From Hydrogenophaga sp. RAC07 (GTDB taxonomy: Bacteria; Pseudomonadota; Gammaproteobacteria; Burkholderiales; Burkholderiaceae_C): a DNA stretch of 64,000 nucleotides. Location: NCBI RefSeq assembly GCF_001713375.1, contig NZ_CP016449.1, positions 62,001 through 126,000 of the forward strand, read 5' to 3'. The first letter of the stretch is position 1, and every line of letters begins with the position of its first letter. This document shows positions 25,098 to 33,000 of this stretch, in pieces. Position numbers and translations under genes: made by a program. The notes below the pieces were generated by a model. That model was not told the origin of the DNA, did not search any database, and saw nothing but the letters and a program-made list of their open reading frames with translations.

Positions 25098-26036
25098 TCA
25101 GTCGTCTGAATCGCCCACGCCCTGTCGGCGCGCCAGCGCAGCGTCATACAGTGCGTTGCGCGGCTGGCCGGTGATCTCGGCGCACAGCTTCACCGCGGTT
25201 TTCAGGGGCAGCTCTTTCAGCAGCACATCCAGCGTTCGCAAGGCCGCTGCGTCCACGCTCCCCTCGACCTCCGCCATGGCCGGCTGGGGATGCACCAGCA
25301 ACACGAATTCACCGCGCGTGCGGTTGGCGTTGGCCTGCAGCCAGGCGCTGAAATCCTGCGCCTTGAGGTGCGCCACTTCCTCGAACTGTTTGGTGAGCTC
25401 ACGGCCCACGGTCAACATGCGCTCGCCAAGAGCGCCCAGGTCCTTGGCCAGCGCTTCGATGCGGTGCGGCGCTTCGAGCAACACGCAACCCCGCACGTCG
25501 GCACCGATCAACTGCACCTCGCGCTGCCGCTCGGCCGCCTTGCTGGCGAGAAAGCCGGCGAACACGAAACGGCCGTCCCACCCACCCATGCCCGCCACTG
25601 TGCCCGAGACGCTGAGCAAGGCCGTGATGCTGCTGGCGCCCGGAATCGGCACGCATCGAAGGCCCGCAGCGTTCACGGCCGCCACCAGGCGCGCGCCCGG
25701 GTCGCTCACGCCGGGCGTGCCGGCGTCGCTCACATAGGCCACGCGCTGGCCGGCTTGCAGCCGCTGCACCACGGTCAGCGCGGCCTCGGCTTCGTTGTGT
25801 TCGTGCAGGGCCAGCAGCGGCTTGTGCAGGCCGTAGCCTTGCAGCAGAGCAGCGGTGTGTCGCGTGTCTTCGCAAGCCACGGTGTCCACGATGGAGAGCA
25901 CCTGCAGCGCGCGCAGGCCGATGTCGGCCAGGTTGCCGATGGGTGTGGCGACCATGTAGAGCGCGCCCTGCGGATAATGCTGGTGCGCCGCCGCGTCGCG
26001 CGCGGCCGCCAACAGGGATGGAGAGCTTGCAGACAA
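25098..26036 (-). CDS. rsmI: 16S rRNA (cytidine(1402)-2'-O)-methyltransferase RsmI
   Basis: A tetrapyrrole-methylase-fold enzyme that methylates the 2'-O of C1402 in 16S rRNA using SAM. The family blocks are ALYMVATPIGNLADIGLRAL, VACEDTRHTAALLQGYGL, LHEHNEAEA, YVSDAGTPGVSDPG and VGRELTKQFEE. The start is uncertain: the ATG at 25955 would cut the first strand, and the next ATG (26105) lies deep in yraN. I suggest TTG 26036 (312 aa) or TTG 26012. Divergent from yraN, an arrangement conserved from E. coli, where yraL (rsmI) faces lpoA-yraN-diaA-dolP. Confidence 0.9.
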   Translation of the reverse strand: MSASSPSLLAAARDAAAHQHYPQGALYMVATPIGNLADIGLRALQVLSIVDTVACEDTRHTAALLQGYGLHKPLLALHEHNEAEAALTVVQRLQAGQRVAYVSDAGTPGVSDPGARLVAAVNAAGLRCVPIPGASSITALLSVSGTVAGMGGWDGRFVFAGFLASKAAERQREVQLIGADVRGCVLLEAPHRIEALAKDLGALGERMLTVGRELTKQFEEVAHLKAQDFSAWLQANANRTRGEFVLLVHPQPAMAEVEGSVDAAALRTLDVLLKELPLKTAVKLCAEITGQPRNALYDAALARRQGVGDSDD

Positions 26037-26467
26037 TGTGGAGTTCCAAGAAGCAAGGGGCGCCGGTGGCGACGCCAAAACAGGGGGCGCCGGTGGCGCC
26101 TGCACCGACCACGAAGGCCCGGGGGGATGCGGCCGAAGACGCCGCGCTCATGCACCTGCAGCGCCAGGGTTTGCGGCTCGTCCAGCGCAATTTCAAGACA
26201 CCCGGCCGGGGCGGCGGCGAGATCGATTTGATTATGCGTGAGCCCGACGGCACGCTGGTCTTCATTGAAGTGCGACAGCGCGCCAGCCAGCGCCAGGGTG
26301 GCGCGGGTGCCAGCATCACCGGGCTCAAGCAGCGACGCATCGTGTTTGCCGCGCGGCACTTTTTGCTCCGGTTCGGCTCGGAACCTCCGTGCCGCTTCGA
26401 CGTGGTGCTCATCGACGGAGGCCGCGGGCAGATCGACTGGTTGCGCGCCGCCTTCGATGCATCCTGA
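26018..26467 (+). CDS. YraN family protein (UPF0102, endonuclease-like fold)
   Basis: A 149-residue UPF0102 protein. The restriction-endonuclease-like core shows GDAAEDAALMHLQRQGLRLV, NFKTPGRGGGEIDLIMRE and LVFIEVRQR, so the E...D...E-x-R(K) nuclease-type residues are present. QRRIVFAARHFL and CRFDVVLIDGG follow. The N-terminal 35 residues are an alanine/proline-rich extension not typical of the family. Starts at ATG 26018 or 26036, head to head with rsmI. The function of YraN is unproven. Gene order yraN-diaA-BON protein follows the enterobacterial cluster, but lpoA is missing at this site. Confidence 0.85.
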   Translation: MESLQTMWSSKKQGAPVATPKQGAPVAPAPTTKARGDAAEDAALMHLQRQGLRLVQRNFKTPGRGGGEIDLIMREPDGTLVFIEVRQRASQRQGGAGASITGLKQRRIVFAARHFLLRFGSEPPCRFDVVLIDGGRGQIDWLRAAFDAS

Positions 26468-26503
26468 GCATTTGGATACAGACCCCACCGCTATGATCGC
26501 CCC

Positions 26504-27124
26504 ATGCTTCTGCAACGCATCCAGCAACAGTTCATCGACAGTGCCGACCTGAAGTACCAGTGCGCACAAGCGCTCGCGCCGGTGGTCGAAGCCGCCACCA
26601 ACGCGGTGCTGGCCAGCGTCACCGGCGGCGGCAAGGTGCTCACCTGCGGCAACGGCGCCTCGGCCGCGGCCGCGCAGCATTTCGCTGCAAGCTTCATTGG
26701 CCGCTACGACCGCGAGCGGCCCGAGCTGGCGGCCTTTTCGCTCTCGGCCGACGCTGCGGTGCTCACCGGCATCGCCAACGACTTCGACGTGAGTTCCGTC
26801 TACGCCCGCCAGGTGCGCGCGCTCGGCCAGGCAGGTGACGTGTTGCTGGCGCTCACCACCTCGGGCAATTCGCCCAACGTGCTGGCTGCGGTGCAGGCCG
26901 CGCACGAACGCGACATGACGGTGGTGGCGCTCACCGGCGCACGGGGCGGCCAGCTCGCGCTGCTGCTGCGCGACACCGATGTGCACATTTGTGTGCCGCA
27001 CGATCTGGCGGCCCGGATTCTGGAGGTGCACCACCTGGTGTTGCACTGCATTTGCGACGGTGTGGACGCCCAGCTGCTGGGCCTGCCCGACGTGTCAACC
27101 CCTCACATCGAAAGTGACTCATGA
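26504..27124 (+). CDS. diaA: SIS-domain phosphoheptose isomerase-like protein (DiaA type)
   Basis: A 206-residue SIS-domain protein, closest to DiaA, the DnaA initiator-associating protein, and to the sugar isomerase GmhA. The phosphosugar-type loops are GGKVLTCGNGASAAAAQHFA and LALTTSGNSPNVLAAVQ, and ILEVHHLVLHCICDGVD is the C-terminal helix. The genomic position between yraN and a BON lipoprotein is that of E. coli diaA, which supports the DiaA call over GmhA; catalytic activity is not expected. Its TGA overlaps the ATG of the next gene. A -10-like TATGAT lies at 26492-26497. Confidence 0.85.
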   Translation: MLLQRIQQQFIDSADLKYQCAQALAPVVEAATNAVLASVTGGGKVLTCGNGASAAAAQHFAASFIGRYDRERPELAAFSLSADAAVLTGIANDFDVSSVYARQVRALGQAGDVLLALTTSGNSPNVLAAVQAAHERDMTVVALTGARGGQLALLLRDTDVHICVPHDLAARILEVHHLVLHCICDGVDAQLLGLPDVSTPHIESDS

Positions 27125-27759
27125 AACCAAGCTCATCTGCCCGTTTGCAACGCATCACCACGGCCACTCTGCTGGTGGCCGCGCTCGGCGCCACACTGAG
27201 CGCATGCGCTCCGCTGGTGGTCGGCGGTGCCGCTGTCGGCGCCCTGGTGGCGGTGGACCGCCGCACGTCGGGTGCCCAACTGGATGACCAGGGCATTGAA
27301 TTGCGATCGAACAACCGCCTGAAAGACGAGCTGGGCGATGCGCGCGCGCGCGTGGCCGTGACGAGCTACAACCGCCGCGTCTTGCTCACCGGCGAAGCCG
27401 CCAGCGAGGCGGTCAAGACACAGATCACGCAGATCGTCTCGGCGGTGCCCAGCGTGCGTGAGGTCATCAACGAACTGGATGTGACCAACAGTCCGACGCT
27501 CAAGGAGCGCGCCACCGACACGCTGATCACCGGCCGCCTCAAGGCTTCCCTGGTGGACGCCAAGGACCTCGCGGCCAACGCGTTCAAGGTGGTCACGGAG
27601 CGCGGCACGGTGTACCTGATGGGCCGCGTGACACAGCGTGAAGCCGACCGCGTCACCGACCTCGCGCGCAACATCCCGGGTGTGTCGCGTGTGGTGCGCA
27701 CCTTCGAGATCATCACCGAGCAGGAACTCGCCAACATGCAGCCTGCGCCTGCCAGGTAA
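27121..27759 (+). CDS. BON-domain outer-membrane lipoprotein (DolP/YraP-like)
   Basis: A 212-residue lipoprotein; the lipobox LSAC gives a lipidated Cys29. Two BON domains follow: about 60-125 (LKDELGDARARVAVTSYNRR ... VREVINELD) and about 130-200 (DTLITGRLKASLVDA ... VSRVVRTFEII). This is the layout of DolP (YraP), which acts at the outer membrane near envelope-stress and division sites. Its ATG overlaps diaA's stop, so it is coupled to diaA as in E. coli. A GC-rich repeat lies between its end and the convergent dehydrogenase gene. Confidence 0.88.
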   Translation: MKPSSSARLQRITTATLLVAALGATLSACAPLVVGGAAVGALVAVDRRTSGAQLDDQGIELRSNNRLKDELGDARARVAVTSYNRRVLLTGEAASEAVKTQITQIVSAVPSVREVINELDVTNSPTLKERATDTLITGRLKASLVDAKDLAANAFKVVTERGTVYLMGRVTQREADRVTDLARNIPGVSRVVRTFEIITEQELANMQPAPAR

Positions 27760-27773
27760 CAGTCTCAGGCAAG

Positions 27774-27855
27774 AACACCGCGGGACTGGCTTTGCCAGGC
27801 CGCGGGTGTTGCCCCCTGGGGGGTGACACGCCGAAGGCGTGGCGCGGGGGGAGCC
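27774..27855 (-). repeat. GC-rich stop-adjacent repeat, type 1, copy 1
   Basis: On the minus strand the element starts right after the TAA of the dehydrogenase gene (GGCTCCCCCCGCG). It contains a small GCC-TTCGGC-type hairpin, a CCCCCCAGGGGG hairpin, and ends with a CTGGC-AAA-GCCAG stem-loop flanked by CCGCGG. Close copies lie at 28782-28868 and 58585-58667. Confidence 0.8.
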
Positions 27856-28758
27856 TTATTTCAGGCGTTTGATCAGGCTGGAGGTGTCCAGGCGGTGGCC
27901 GCCCATGGCCTGCACGTCGGCGTAGAACTGGTCCACCAGCGCGGTGACCGGCAGCCGTGCGCCGTTGCGCTTGGCCTCGTCGAGCACCAGGCCCAGATCC
28001 TTGCGCATCCAGTCCACCGCAAAACCGAAATCGAACTTGTCGGCCACCATGGTCTTGCCGCGGTTGTCGAGTTGCCAGCTCTGCGCCGCACCCTTGCCGA
28101 TCACATCCAGCACCTGGTTCATGTCCAGCCCTGCCTTCTGGCCGAAGGCAATCGCTTCCGACAGGCCTTGCACCAGCCCGGCGATGCAGATCTGGTTGAC
28201 CATCTTGGTGAGCTGGCCGGCACCGGTTTCTCCCAGCAGCGTGAAGGCACGCGAGAACGCCATGGCCACGGGCTTCACCGCATCGAAGGCCGCCGTGTCA
28301 CCACCACACATCACGGTCAGCAAACCATTGACCGCACCTGCCTGACCGCCCGACACCGGCGCATCCACAAACGACAGCCCCCGTGTTTTGGCCGCCTGGT
28401 ACAGCTCGCGTGCCACATCGGCCGAAGCCGTGGTGTGGTCCACGAAGATCGCACCAGAGGACATGCCGGCGAACGCACCGTCGGCACCCTGGGTGATGGA
28501 GCGCAGGTCGTCGTCGTTGCCCACGCAGGCAAACACGATGTCGGCACCCGCGGCCGCCTCGCGCGGCGTGGGCTGGTGCGCACCACCAAACTCAGCCACC
28601 CAGGCCGCAGCCTTGGCACTCGACCGGTTGTAGACAGTCACCGAATGCCCGGCACGCGCCAGGTGCCCCGCCATGGGATAGCCCATGACACCCAGGCCGA
28701 TGAAGGCTACTTTGCGGGCAGGCGCGGATTCGTAGGTTTTCTCTGCAATGTTGCTCAT
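27856..28758 (-). CDS. Beta-hydroxyacid dehydrogenase (3-hydroxyisobutyrate / tartronate semialdehyde reductase family)
   Basis: A 300-residue NAD(P)-dependent dehydrogenase. The N-terminal Rossmann motif is KVAFIGLGVMGYPMAGHL and the substrate-binding signature is FVDAPVSGGQAGAVNG. The catalytic lysine is in GAGQLTKMVNQICIAG, and the C-terminal helix region FAVDWMRKDLGLVLDEA is typical. VYNRSSAK after the second strand (Asn-Arg-Ser) favours NADP. The family includes 3-hydroxyisobutyrate dehydrogenase, tartronate semialdehyde reductase (GlxR) and others, so the exact substrate is open. The gene sits between two copies of the same repeat element. Confidence 0.85.
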   Translation of the reverse strand: MSNIAEKTYESAPARKVAFIGLGVMGYPMAGHLARAGHSVTVYNRSSAKAAAWVAEFGGAHQPTPREAAAGADIVFACVGNDDDLRSITQGADGAFAGMSSGAIFVDHTTASADVARELYQAAKTRGLSFVDAPVSGGQAGAVNGLLTVMCGGDTAAFDAVKPVAMAFSRAFTLLGETGAGQLTKMVNQICIAGLVQGLSEAIAFGQKAGLDMNQVLDVIGKGAAQSWQLDNRGKTMVADKFDFGFAVDWMRKDLGLVLDEAKRNGARLPVTALVDQFYADVQAMGGHRLDTSSLIKRLK

Positions 28759-28781
28759 GAGGTGGTCTCTTTGGTTTTTTC

Positions 28782-28868
28782 AAGAATGCCGCGGAACTGG
28801 CTTTGCCAGGCCGCAGGCATTGCCCCCTGGGGGGTGACGCGCCGCAAGGCGCGGCGCGCGCGTGGAGG
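28782..28868 (-). repeat. GC-rich stop-adjacent repeat, type 1, copy 2
   Basis: Begins on the minus strand immediately after the pilU stop (CCTCCACGCGCG...) and shares nearly all of CCGCGG-AACTGGCTTTGCCAG and the CCCCCCAGGGGG hairpin with the copy at 27774-27855. A T-rich run (28771-28780, GGTTTTTT) lies beyond it on the plus strand. Confidence 0.8.
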
Positions 28869-30005
28869 TCAAACGATCGTAAGGTGCTCGGTCCCGGCAG
28901 CCAGGTCGAGGGTCTTTGCCCGCTGGCTGTTGAGCTTGATCTGCAGGCGCAGGTCGTTGATCGAGTCGGCGTTGCGCAGCGCGTCTTCAAACGTGATCAG
29001 GTTGGCCTCAAACGCGTTGAAGAGCGCCTGGTCGAAGGTCTGCATGCCCATCTGGTTGCTCTTCTTCATGATCTCCTTGATCTCGGCCACATCGCCCTTG
29101 AAGATCAGATCGGAAATCAGCGGTGAGTTCAACATGATCTCCACCGCGGCGTGGCGACCCTTGTTGTCCTGGCGCGGAATCAGACGCTGCGACACCAGCG
29201 CGCGCAGGTTGAGCGAGAGGTCCATCAGCAGTTGGGTGCGTCGCTCTTCGGGGAAGAAGTTGATGATGCGGTCCAGTGCCTGGTTGGAGCTGTTGGCGTG
29301 CAGCGTGGCCAGGCACAGGTGGCCGGTTTCGCTGAACTGGATCGCGTGCTCCATCGTCTCGCGGTCGCGAATTTCGCCCATCAGGATCACGTCGGGCGCC
29401 TGCCGCAGCGTGTTCTTGAGTGCGGCCTCCCAACTGTCGGTGTCCAGGCCCACTTCGCGTTGCGTCACCACGCAGTTCTTGTGCGGGTGCACGAACTCCA
29501 CCGGGTCTTCGATCGTGATGATGTGACCGTGTGTGTTCTCGTTGCGCCAGTCGACCATGGCCGCCAGCGACGTGGATTTGCCCGAACCCGTGGCACCCAC
29601 CAGGATGCACAAACCACGCTTGGCCAGCACCACGTCCTTGAGCACCTGCGGCAGGCCCAGCTTGTCGATGGTGGGCAGCACGGCGGGAATGGTCCGCATG
29701 ACCATGCCGACCTTGCCCTGTTGAATGAAGGCGCTCACGCGGAAACGGCCAATGGCGGGCGGCGAGATCGCGAAGTTGCACTCCTTGGTGCGCTCGAACT
29801 CGGCTGCCTGCTTGTCGTTCATGATGGCGCGCGCCAGCGCCAGCGTGTGCGAAGCGTTCAGCGGTTGCGGCGACACCTTGACCACCGAGCCGTCCACCTT
29901 GATGGCCGGCGGAAAGTCGGCGGTGAGGAAGAGGTCGCTGCCGCTGCGGCTGAGCATCAGGCGCAGCAGGTCGTTGACGAATTTCGATGCCTGGTCGCGT
30001 TCCAT
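28869..30005 (-). CDS. pilU: Type IV pilus retraction ATPase accessory PilU
   Basis: A 378-residue PilT-type ATPase. Walker A is GATGSGKSTSL, the Asp box HIITIEDPVEFVH follows, and the Walker B and His box regions are DVILMGEIRDRETMEHAIQ and ATLHANSSNQALDRIINFF. The retraction ATPase AIRNLIRE motif of PilT is absent; the segment reads SPLISDLIFKGD, which with the longer C-terminal tail identifies PilU. It lies 19 bp downstream of pilT in the same orientation, so the two form one operon. PilU cooperates with PilT to retract the pilus and cannot act alone. Confidence 0.94.
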   Translation of the reverse strand: MERDQASKFVNDLLRLMLSRSGSDLFLTADFPPAIKVDGSVVKVSPQPLNASHTLALARAIMNDKQAAEFERTKECNFAISPPAIGRFRVSAFIQQGKVGMVMRTIPAVLPTIDKLGLPQVLKDVVLAKRGLCILVGATGSGKSTSLAAMVDWRNENTHGHIITIEDPVEFVHPHKNCVVTQREVGLDTDSWEAALKNTLRQAPDVILMGEIRDRETMEHAIQFSETGHLCLATLHANSSNQALDRIINFFPEERRTQLLMDLSLNLRALVSQRLIPRQDNKGRHAAVEIMLNSPLISDLIFKGDVAEIKEIMKKSNQMGMQTFDQALFNAFEANLITFEDALRNADSINDLRLQIKLNSQRAKTLDLAAGTEHLTIV

Positions 30006-30024
30006 GTGTCCTGCCTTCTTGTGC

Positions 30025-31068
30025 TCAACCGGGGAAGTTTTCCGGGATCTTGGCTTTGCCGCGCGCCTCGGCGGGGCTGATCACGTTGCGCTTGACCAGC
30101 TCCGAGAGGTTCTGGTCGAGCGTCTGCATGCCCACGTTGCTGCCGGTCTGGATGGCCGAGTACATCTGTGCCACCTTGGCCTCGCGGATCAAATTTCGGA
30201 TGGCGCTGGTGCCCAGCATGATCTCGTGTGCGGCCACGCGGCCCGCACCATCTTTGGTCTTGCACAAAGTTTGGGAAATCACGGCCACCAGCGATTCGGA
30301 CAACATGGCACGAACCATGTCTTTCTCTTCGGCCGGGAACACGTCGATGATGCGGTCGATGGTCTTGGCGGCGCTCGAGGTGTGCAGCGTGCCGAACACC
30401 AGGTGGCCTGTTTCGGCCGCCGTCATGGCCAGGCGGATGGTCTCCAGGTCGCGCATCTCGCCCACCAGGATCGCGTCCGGGTCTTCGCGCAGGGCCGAAC
30501 GCAAGGCATTGGAAAAACTCAGGGTGTGCGGCCCCACTTCGCGCTGGTTCACCAGGCATTTCTTGGACTCGTGCACGAATTCCACCGGGTCTTCCACCGT
30601 GAGGATGTGCCCGTATTCGGTCTCATTGAGGTGGTTGACCATGCCCGCCAGCGTGGTCGACTTGCCCGAACCCGTGGGGCCGGTCACCAGCACCAGACCG
30701 CGAGGGCGCAAGGCCAGGTCGCCGAAGATCTTGGGCGCGTTGAGCTGCTCGAGCGTGAGGATCTTGCTCGGGATGGTCCGGAACACCGCGCCCGCGCCAC
30801 GGTTGTGGTTGAAGGCGTTGACGCGAAAGCGGGCCAGACCTTCGATCTCAAACGAGAAGTCGCACTCCAGAAACTCTTCGTACTGTTTGCGCTGGCTGTC
30901 GTTCATGATGTCGTACACCATGCCGTGGACCTGCTTGTGGTCCAGCGGTTCGACGTTGATGCGTCTCACATCACCATGCACCCGTATCATGGGTGGAAGA
31001 CCGGCCGAGAGGTGAAGATCGGATGCTTTGTTCTTGACACTGAAGGCAAGCAATTGGGTGATATCCAT
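30025..31068 (-). CDS. pilT: Type IV pilus retraction ATPase PilT
   Basis: A 347-residue hexameric ATPase that depolymerises type IV pili and drives twitching. N-terminal MDITQLLAFSVKNKASDLHL is the family start, hence ATG 31068 rather than the in-frame ATG at 31143. Walker A is GPTGSGKSTT, the Asp box ILTVEDPVEFVHE, the Walker B region DAILVGEMRDLETI, the His box GTLHTSSAAKTIDRII, and the retraction motif SAIRNLIREAKVAQM is intact. It is divergent from yggS with about 40 bp between starts, the order known from many proteobacteria. Confidence 0.96.
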   Translation of the reverse strand: MDITQLLAFSVKNKASDLHLSAGLPPMIRVHGDVRRINVEPLDHKQVHGMVYDIMNDSQRKQYEEFLECDFSFEIEGLARFRVNAFNHNRGAGAVFRTIPSKILTLEQLNAPKIFGDLALRPRGLVLVTGPTGSGKSTTLAGMVNHLNETEYGHILTVEDPVEFVHESKKCLVNQREVGPHTLSFSNALRSALREDPDAILVGEMRDLETIRLAMTAAETGHLVFGTLHTSSAAKTIDRIIDVFPAEEKDMVRAMLSESLVAVISQTLCKTKDGAGRVAAHEIMLGTSAIRNLIREAKVAQMYSAIQTGSNVGMQTLDQNLSELVKRNVISPAEARGKAKIPENFPG

Positions 31069-31107
31069 CCCGGGGTCCCGTGCGGTGTTGAGGTATGACG
31101 GCAGATT

Positions 31108-31824
31108 ATGACGACCATTGAACGCAATCTCCAACAGGTTCACGAGCGCTTGAAGCGGTCATGTGCCCAAGTCGGACGCGATGTGAACGCGGTTGCGTTG
31201 CTCGCGGTTTCCAAGACCTTTGACGCAGATGCCGTCTGTCTGGCGCTCGATGCCGGTCAGCATGCTTTTGGCGAAAACTACGTGCAGGAAGGCACGGAAA
31301 AGATCGAGGCCCTGCGCAAGCTCAGACCTTCTGCCGCGCTGCAATGGCATTGCATCGGACCGTTGCAAAGCAACAAAACGCGACCGGTGGCCGAGCGTTT
31401 TGATTGGGTTCAATCGGTCGACCGGCTCAAGATCGCGCAACGTTTGAGTGAACAGCGCCCGGCCGACATGCCGGACTTGCAGATCTGCCTGCAGGTCAAT
31501 GTGGACGGCGGGGCCAACAAGTCGGGTGTGGCCCCCGTCGAGTTGGGTGCCCTGGCCTTGGCCGTTTCGCGTCTGCCGCGCCTGAAGCTGCGCGGGCTCA
31601 TGTGCATTCCCGAACCCGCGCCGACGTTCGAGGCCCAGCGCGATTTGTTCATGCGCGCCAAAGTCCTGTTCGATCAACTCAACGCAGAAGGCCTGGCGCT
31701 CGACACCTTGTCCATGGGCATGAGTGACGACCTGGAAGCCGCCGTGGCCGCCGGCTCGACCATGGTTCGCGTGGGGCGGGGCGTTTTTGGCAGCCGTCCC
31801 GAAAAACTCACTTCAGTGGCTTGA
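31108..31824 (+). CDS. YggS-family pyridoxal-5'-phosphate-binding protein (PLPHP)
   Basis: A 238-residue PLP homeostasis protein of the YggS/PROSC family, an alanine-racemase-like barrel without a second domain. The PLP lysine is in ALLAVSKTFDA, and further blocks are FGENYVQEGTEKI, WHCIGPLQSNKTR, LQVNVDGGANKSGV and LSMGMSDDLEAAVAAGSTMV. It has no known catalytic activity and buffers PLP in the cytosol. Divergent from pilT, as is usual. Its 3' end overlaps the convergent DUF3617 gene by 17 bp. Confidence 0.95.
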   Translation: MTTIERNLQQVHERLKRSCAQVGRDVNAVALLAVSKTFDADAVCLALDAGQHAFGENYVQEGTEKIEALRKLRPSAALQWHCIGPLQSNKTRPVAERFDWVQSVDRLKIAQRLSEQRPADMPDLQICLQVNVDGGANKSGVAPVELGALALAVSRLPRLKLRGLMCIPEPAPTFEAQRDLFMRAKVLFDQLNAEGLALDTLSMGMSDDLEAAVAAGSTMVRVGRGVFGSRPEKLTSVA

Positions 31825-32353
31825 CGGCGCCGCAACTGGATGAGAGCCACTTGCCCTGGCCGTCCAATGTGGTGCTCACCGGTTTGCCCTGGTGCGTGCT
31901 CTTCATCAGCATCTTCATGGTGTAGGCGGTGTCGCCGCTGAAGGTGTAGGTGCCTTCACCCGAAGACGGTGGCTTCTTGCAGACGAAGCTCATCTTGAGG
32001 GTGTTGGCGCTGCGCGAAGTGATGGTGGTCGTGCACTCGCCTTCGGTCTGCACCGGCATGTCCTGCTTCGCCGCCATCTCGGGCGTGATGCAGACCTTCA
32101 TGGCCATGCCGCCACCCGCACCCGTCGTGGGCATCGACATGCCCTGCTTGGCCAGCATGTCCTGCATCATCTTTTTTTCGGCGGCCGACATGCCCGCCAT
32201 CTGCTGCTGCATCTGCGCCATGGCCTGGTCCATCTCGGCGCTGCCACCCATCTTCTGGTTGATTTCCCACAGACCGGGTTTGGTGGACTGGGCATGGACA
32301 GCGCCGATGCAGGATAGGGCGCTCAGCAACAAGGCGGTCGGGAGGCGTGACAT
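31808..32353 (-). CDS. DUF3617 family exported protein
   Basis: A 181-residue protein with a signal peptide (TALLLSALSCIGAVHAQS, cleavage after AHA). The mature part starts KPGLWEINQKMGG and contains a methionine/glutamine-rich helix (EMDQAMAQMQQQMAGMSAAE) followed by KVCITPEMAAKQ and MSFVCKKPPSSGEGTYTF, typical of DUF3617. The function of this periplasmic family is unknown. The final residues overlap the yggS 3' end. It is not coupled to neighbours; the ATG at 32353 is used because it begins the signal peptide. Confidence 0.82.
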   Translation of the reverse strand: MSRLPTALLLSALSCIGAVHAQSTKPGLWEINQKMGGSAEMDQAMAQMQQQMAGMSAAEKKMMQDMLAKQGMSMPTTGAGGGMAMKVCITPEMAAKQDMPVQTEGECTTTITSRSANTLKMSFVCKKPPSSGEGTYTFSGDTAYTMKMLMKSTHQGKPVSTTLDGQGKWLSSSCGAVKPLK

Positions 32354-32422
32354 GGTGGCTCCTGAAAGTGGTGCGCCCATTGTGCGAACGCGGCCCCGGG
32401 TGTCAACGCCCGTGTCAACGGA

Positions 32423-32896
32423 TCACAAAGGCAGCCGGGAGCTGTTCTTCACTTCTTCCATCACCGCGTAGGTGCGCGTTTCGCGCACGCCCGGGAGCTG
32501 CCACAGCACGCTGCCGGCGAATTCGCGGTAGGCGGCCATGTCGGCCATGCGGGTCTTGAGCAGGTAGTCAAAACCGCCGGCGACCATGTGGCATTCCATG
32601 ATCTCGTCGCGCACCTGCACCGCGGCCTTGAACTCGTTGAACACGTTGGGCGTGGTGCGGTCGAGCAGCACCTCGACGAACACCATCATGCCGCGCCCCA
32701 GCCTCAGGGGATTCAGCCGGGCCTCGTACCCGAGGATGAATCCGTCGCGCTGCAGTCGCTGGGTGCGCGCGAGCACCGCGGTGGGCGAGAGCGCCACCGC
32801 CTCGGCGAGTTTGAGGTTGGTGATGCGGCCGTCGGCCTGCAAGAGCTTGAGGATCTTGAGGTCGATGCGGTCGGGCGCGGCTGGGTGGGGGTCCAT
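32423..32896 (-). CDS. Lrp/AsnC-family regulator, probably of putA
   Basis: A 157-residue feast/famine regulator. The N-terminal winged helix reads RIDLKILKLLQADGRITNLK and LAEAVALSPTAVLARTQRLQ, and the C-terminal RAM domain has the effector region MECHMVAGGFDYLLKTRMAD. It is transcribed divergently from putA, 104 bp apart. In several proteobacteria an Lrp-type regulator at this place (PutR/BkdR-like) activates putA in response to proline, which is the likely role here. The inverted repeat at 32915-32950 between the genes is the candidate binding site. Confidence 0.9.
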   Translation of the reverse strand: MDPHPAAPDRIDLKILKLLQADGRITNLKLAEAVALSPTAVLARTQRLQRDGFILGYEARLNPLRLGRGMMVFVEVLLDRTTPNVFNEFKAAVQVRDEIMECHMVAGGFDYLLKTRMADMAAYREFAGSVLWQLPGVRETRTYAVMEEVKNSSRLPL

Positions 32897-32914
32897 GGTG
32901 GTGAATTATCCAGT

Positions 32915-32950
32915 TCAAAGCTGAGGTTTTGGAGAAAAATTCAGCTTTGA
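32915..32950. promoter_or_regulatory. Inverted repeat in the Lrp/putA divergent promoter
   Basis: Perfect 10-bp arms TCAAAGCTGA (32915-32924) and TCAGCTTTGA (32941-32950) flank a 16-bp spacer. Lrp-type dimers and octamers bind such widely spaced dyads, so this is a candidate operator for both the regulator gene and putA. The T-rich spacer may include promoter elements. Confidence 0.65.
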
Positions 32951-33000
32951 TGGCGAGAACATACGCACATTCACAACCCCACTCCCTCCTGGAATCCCCC

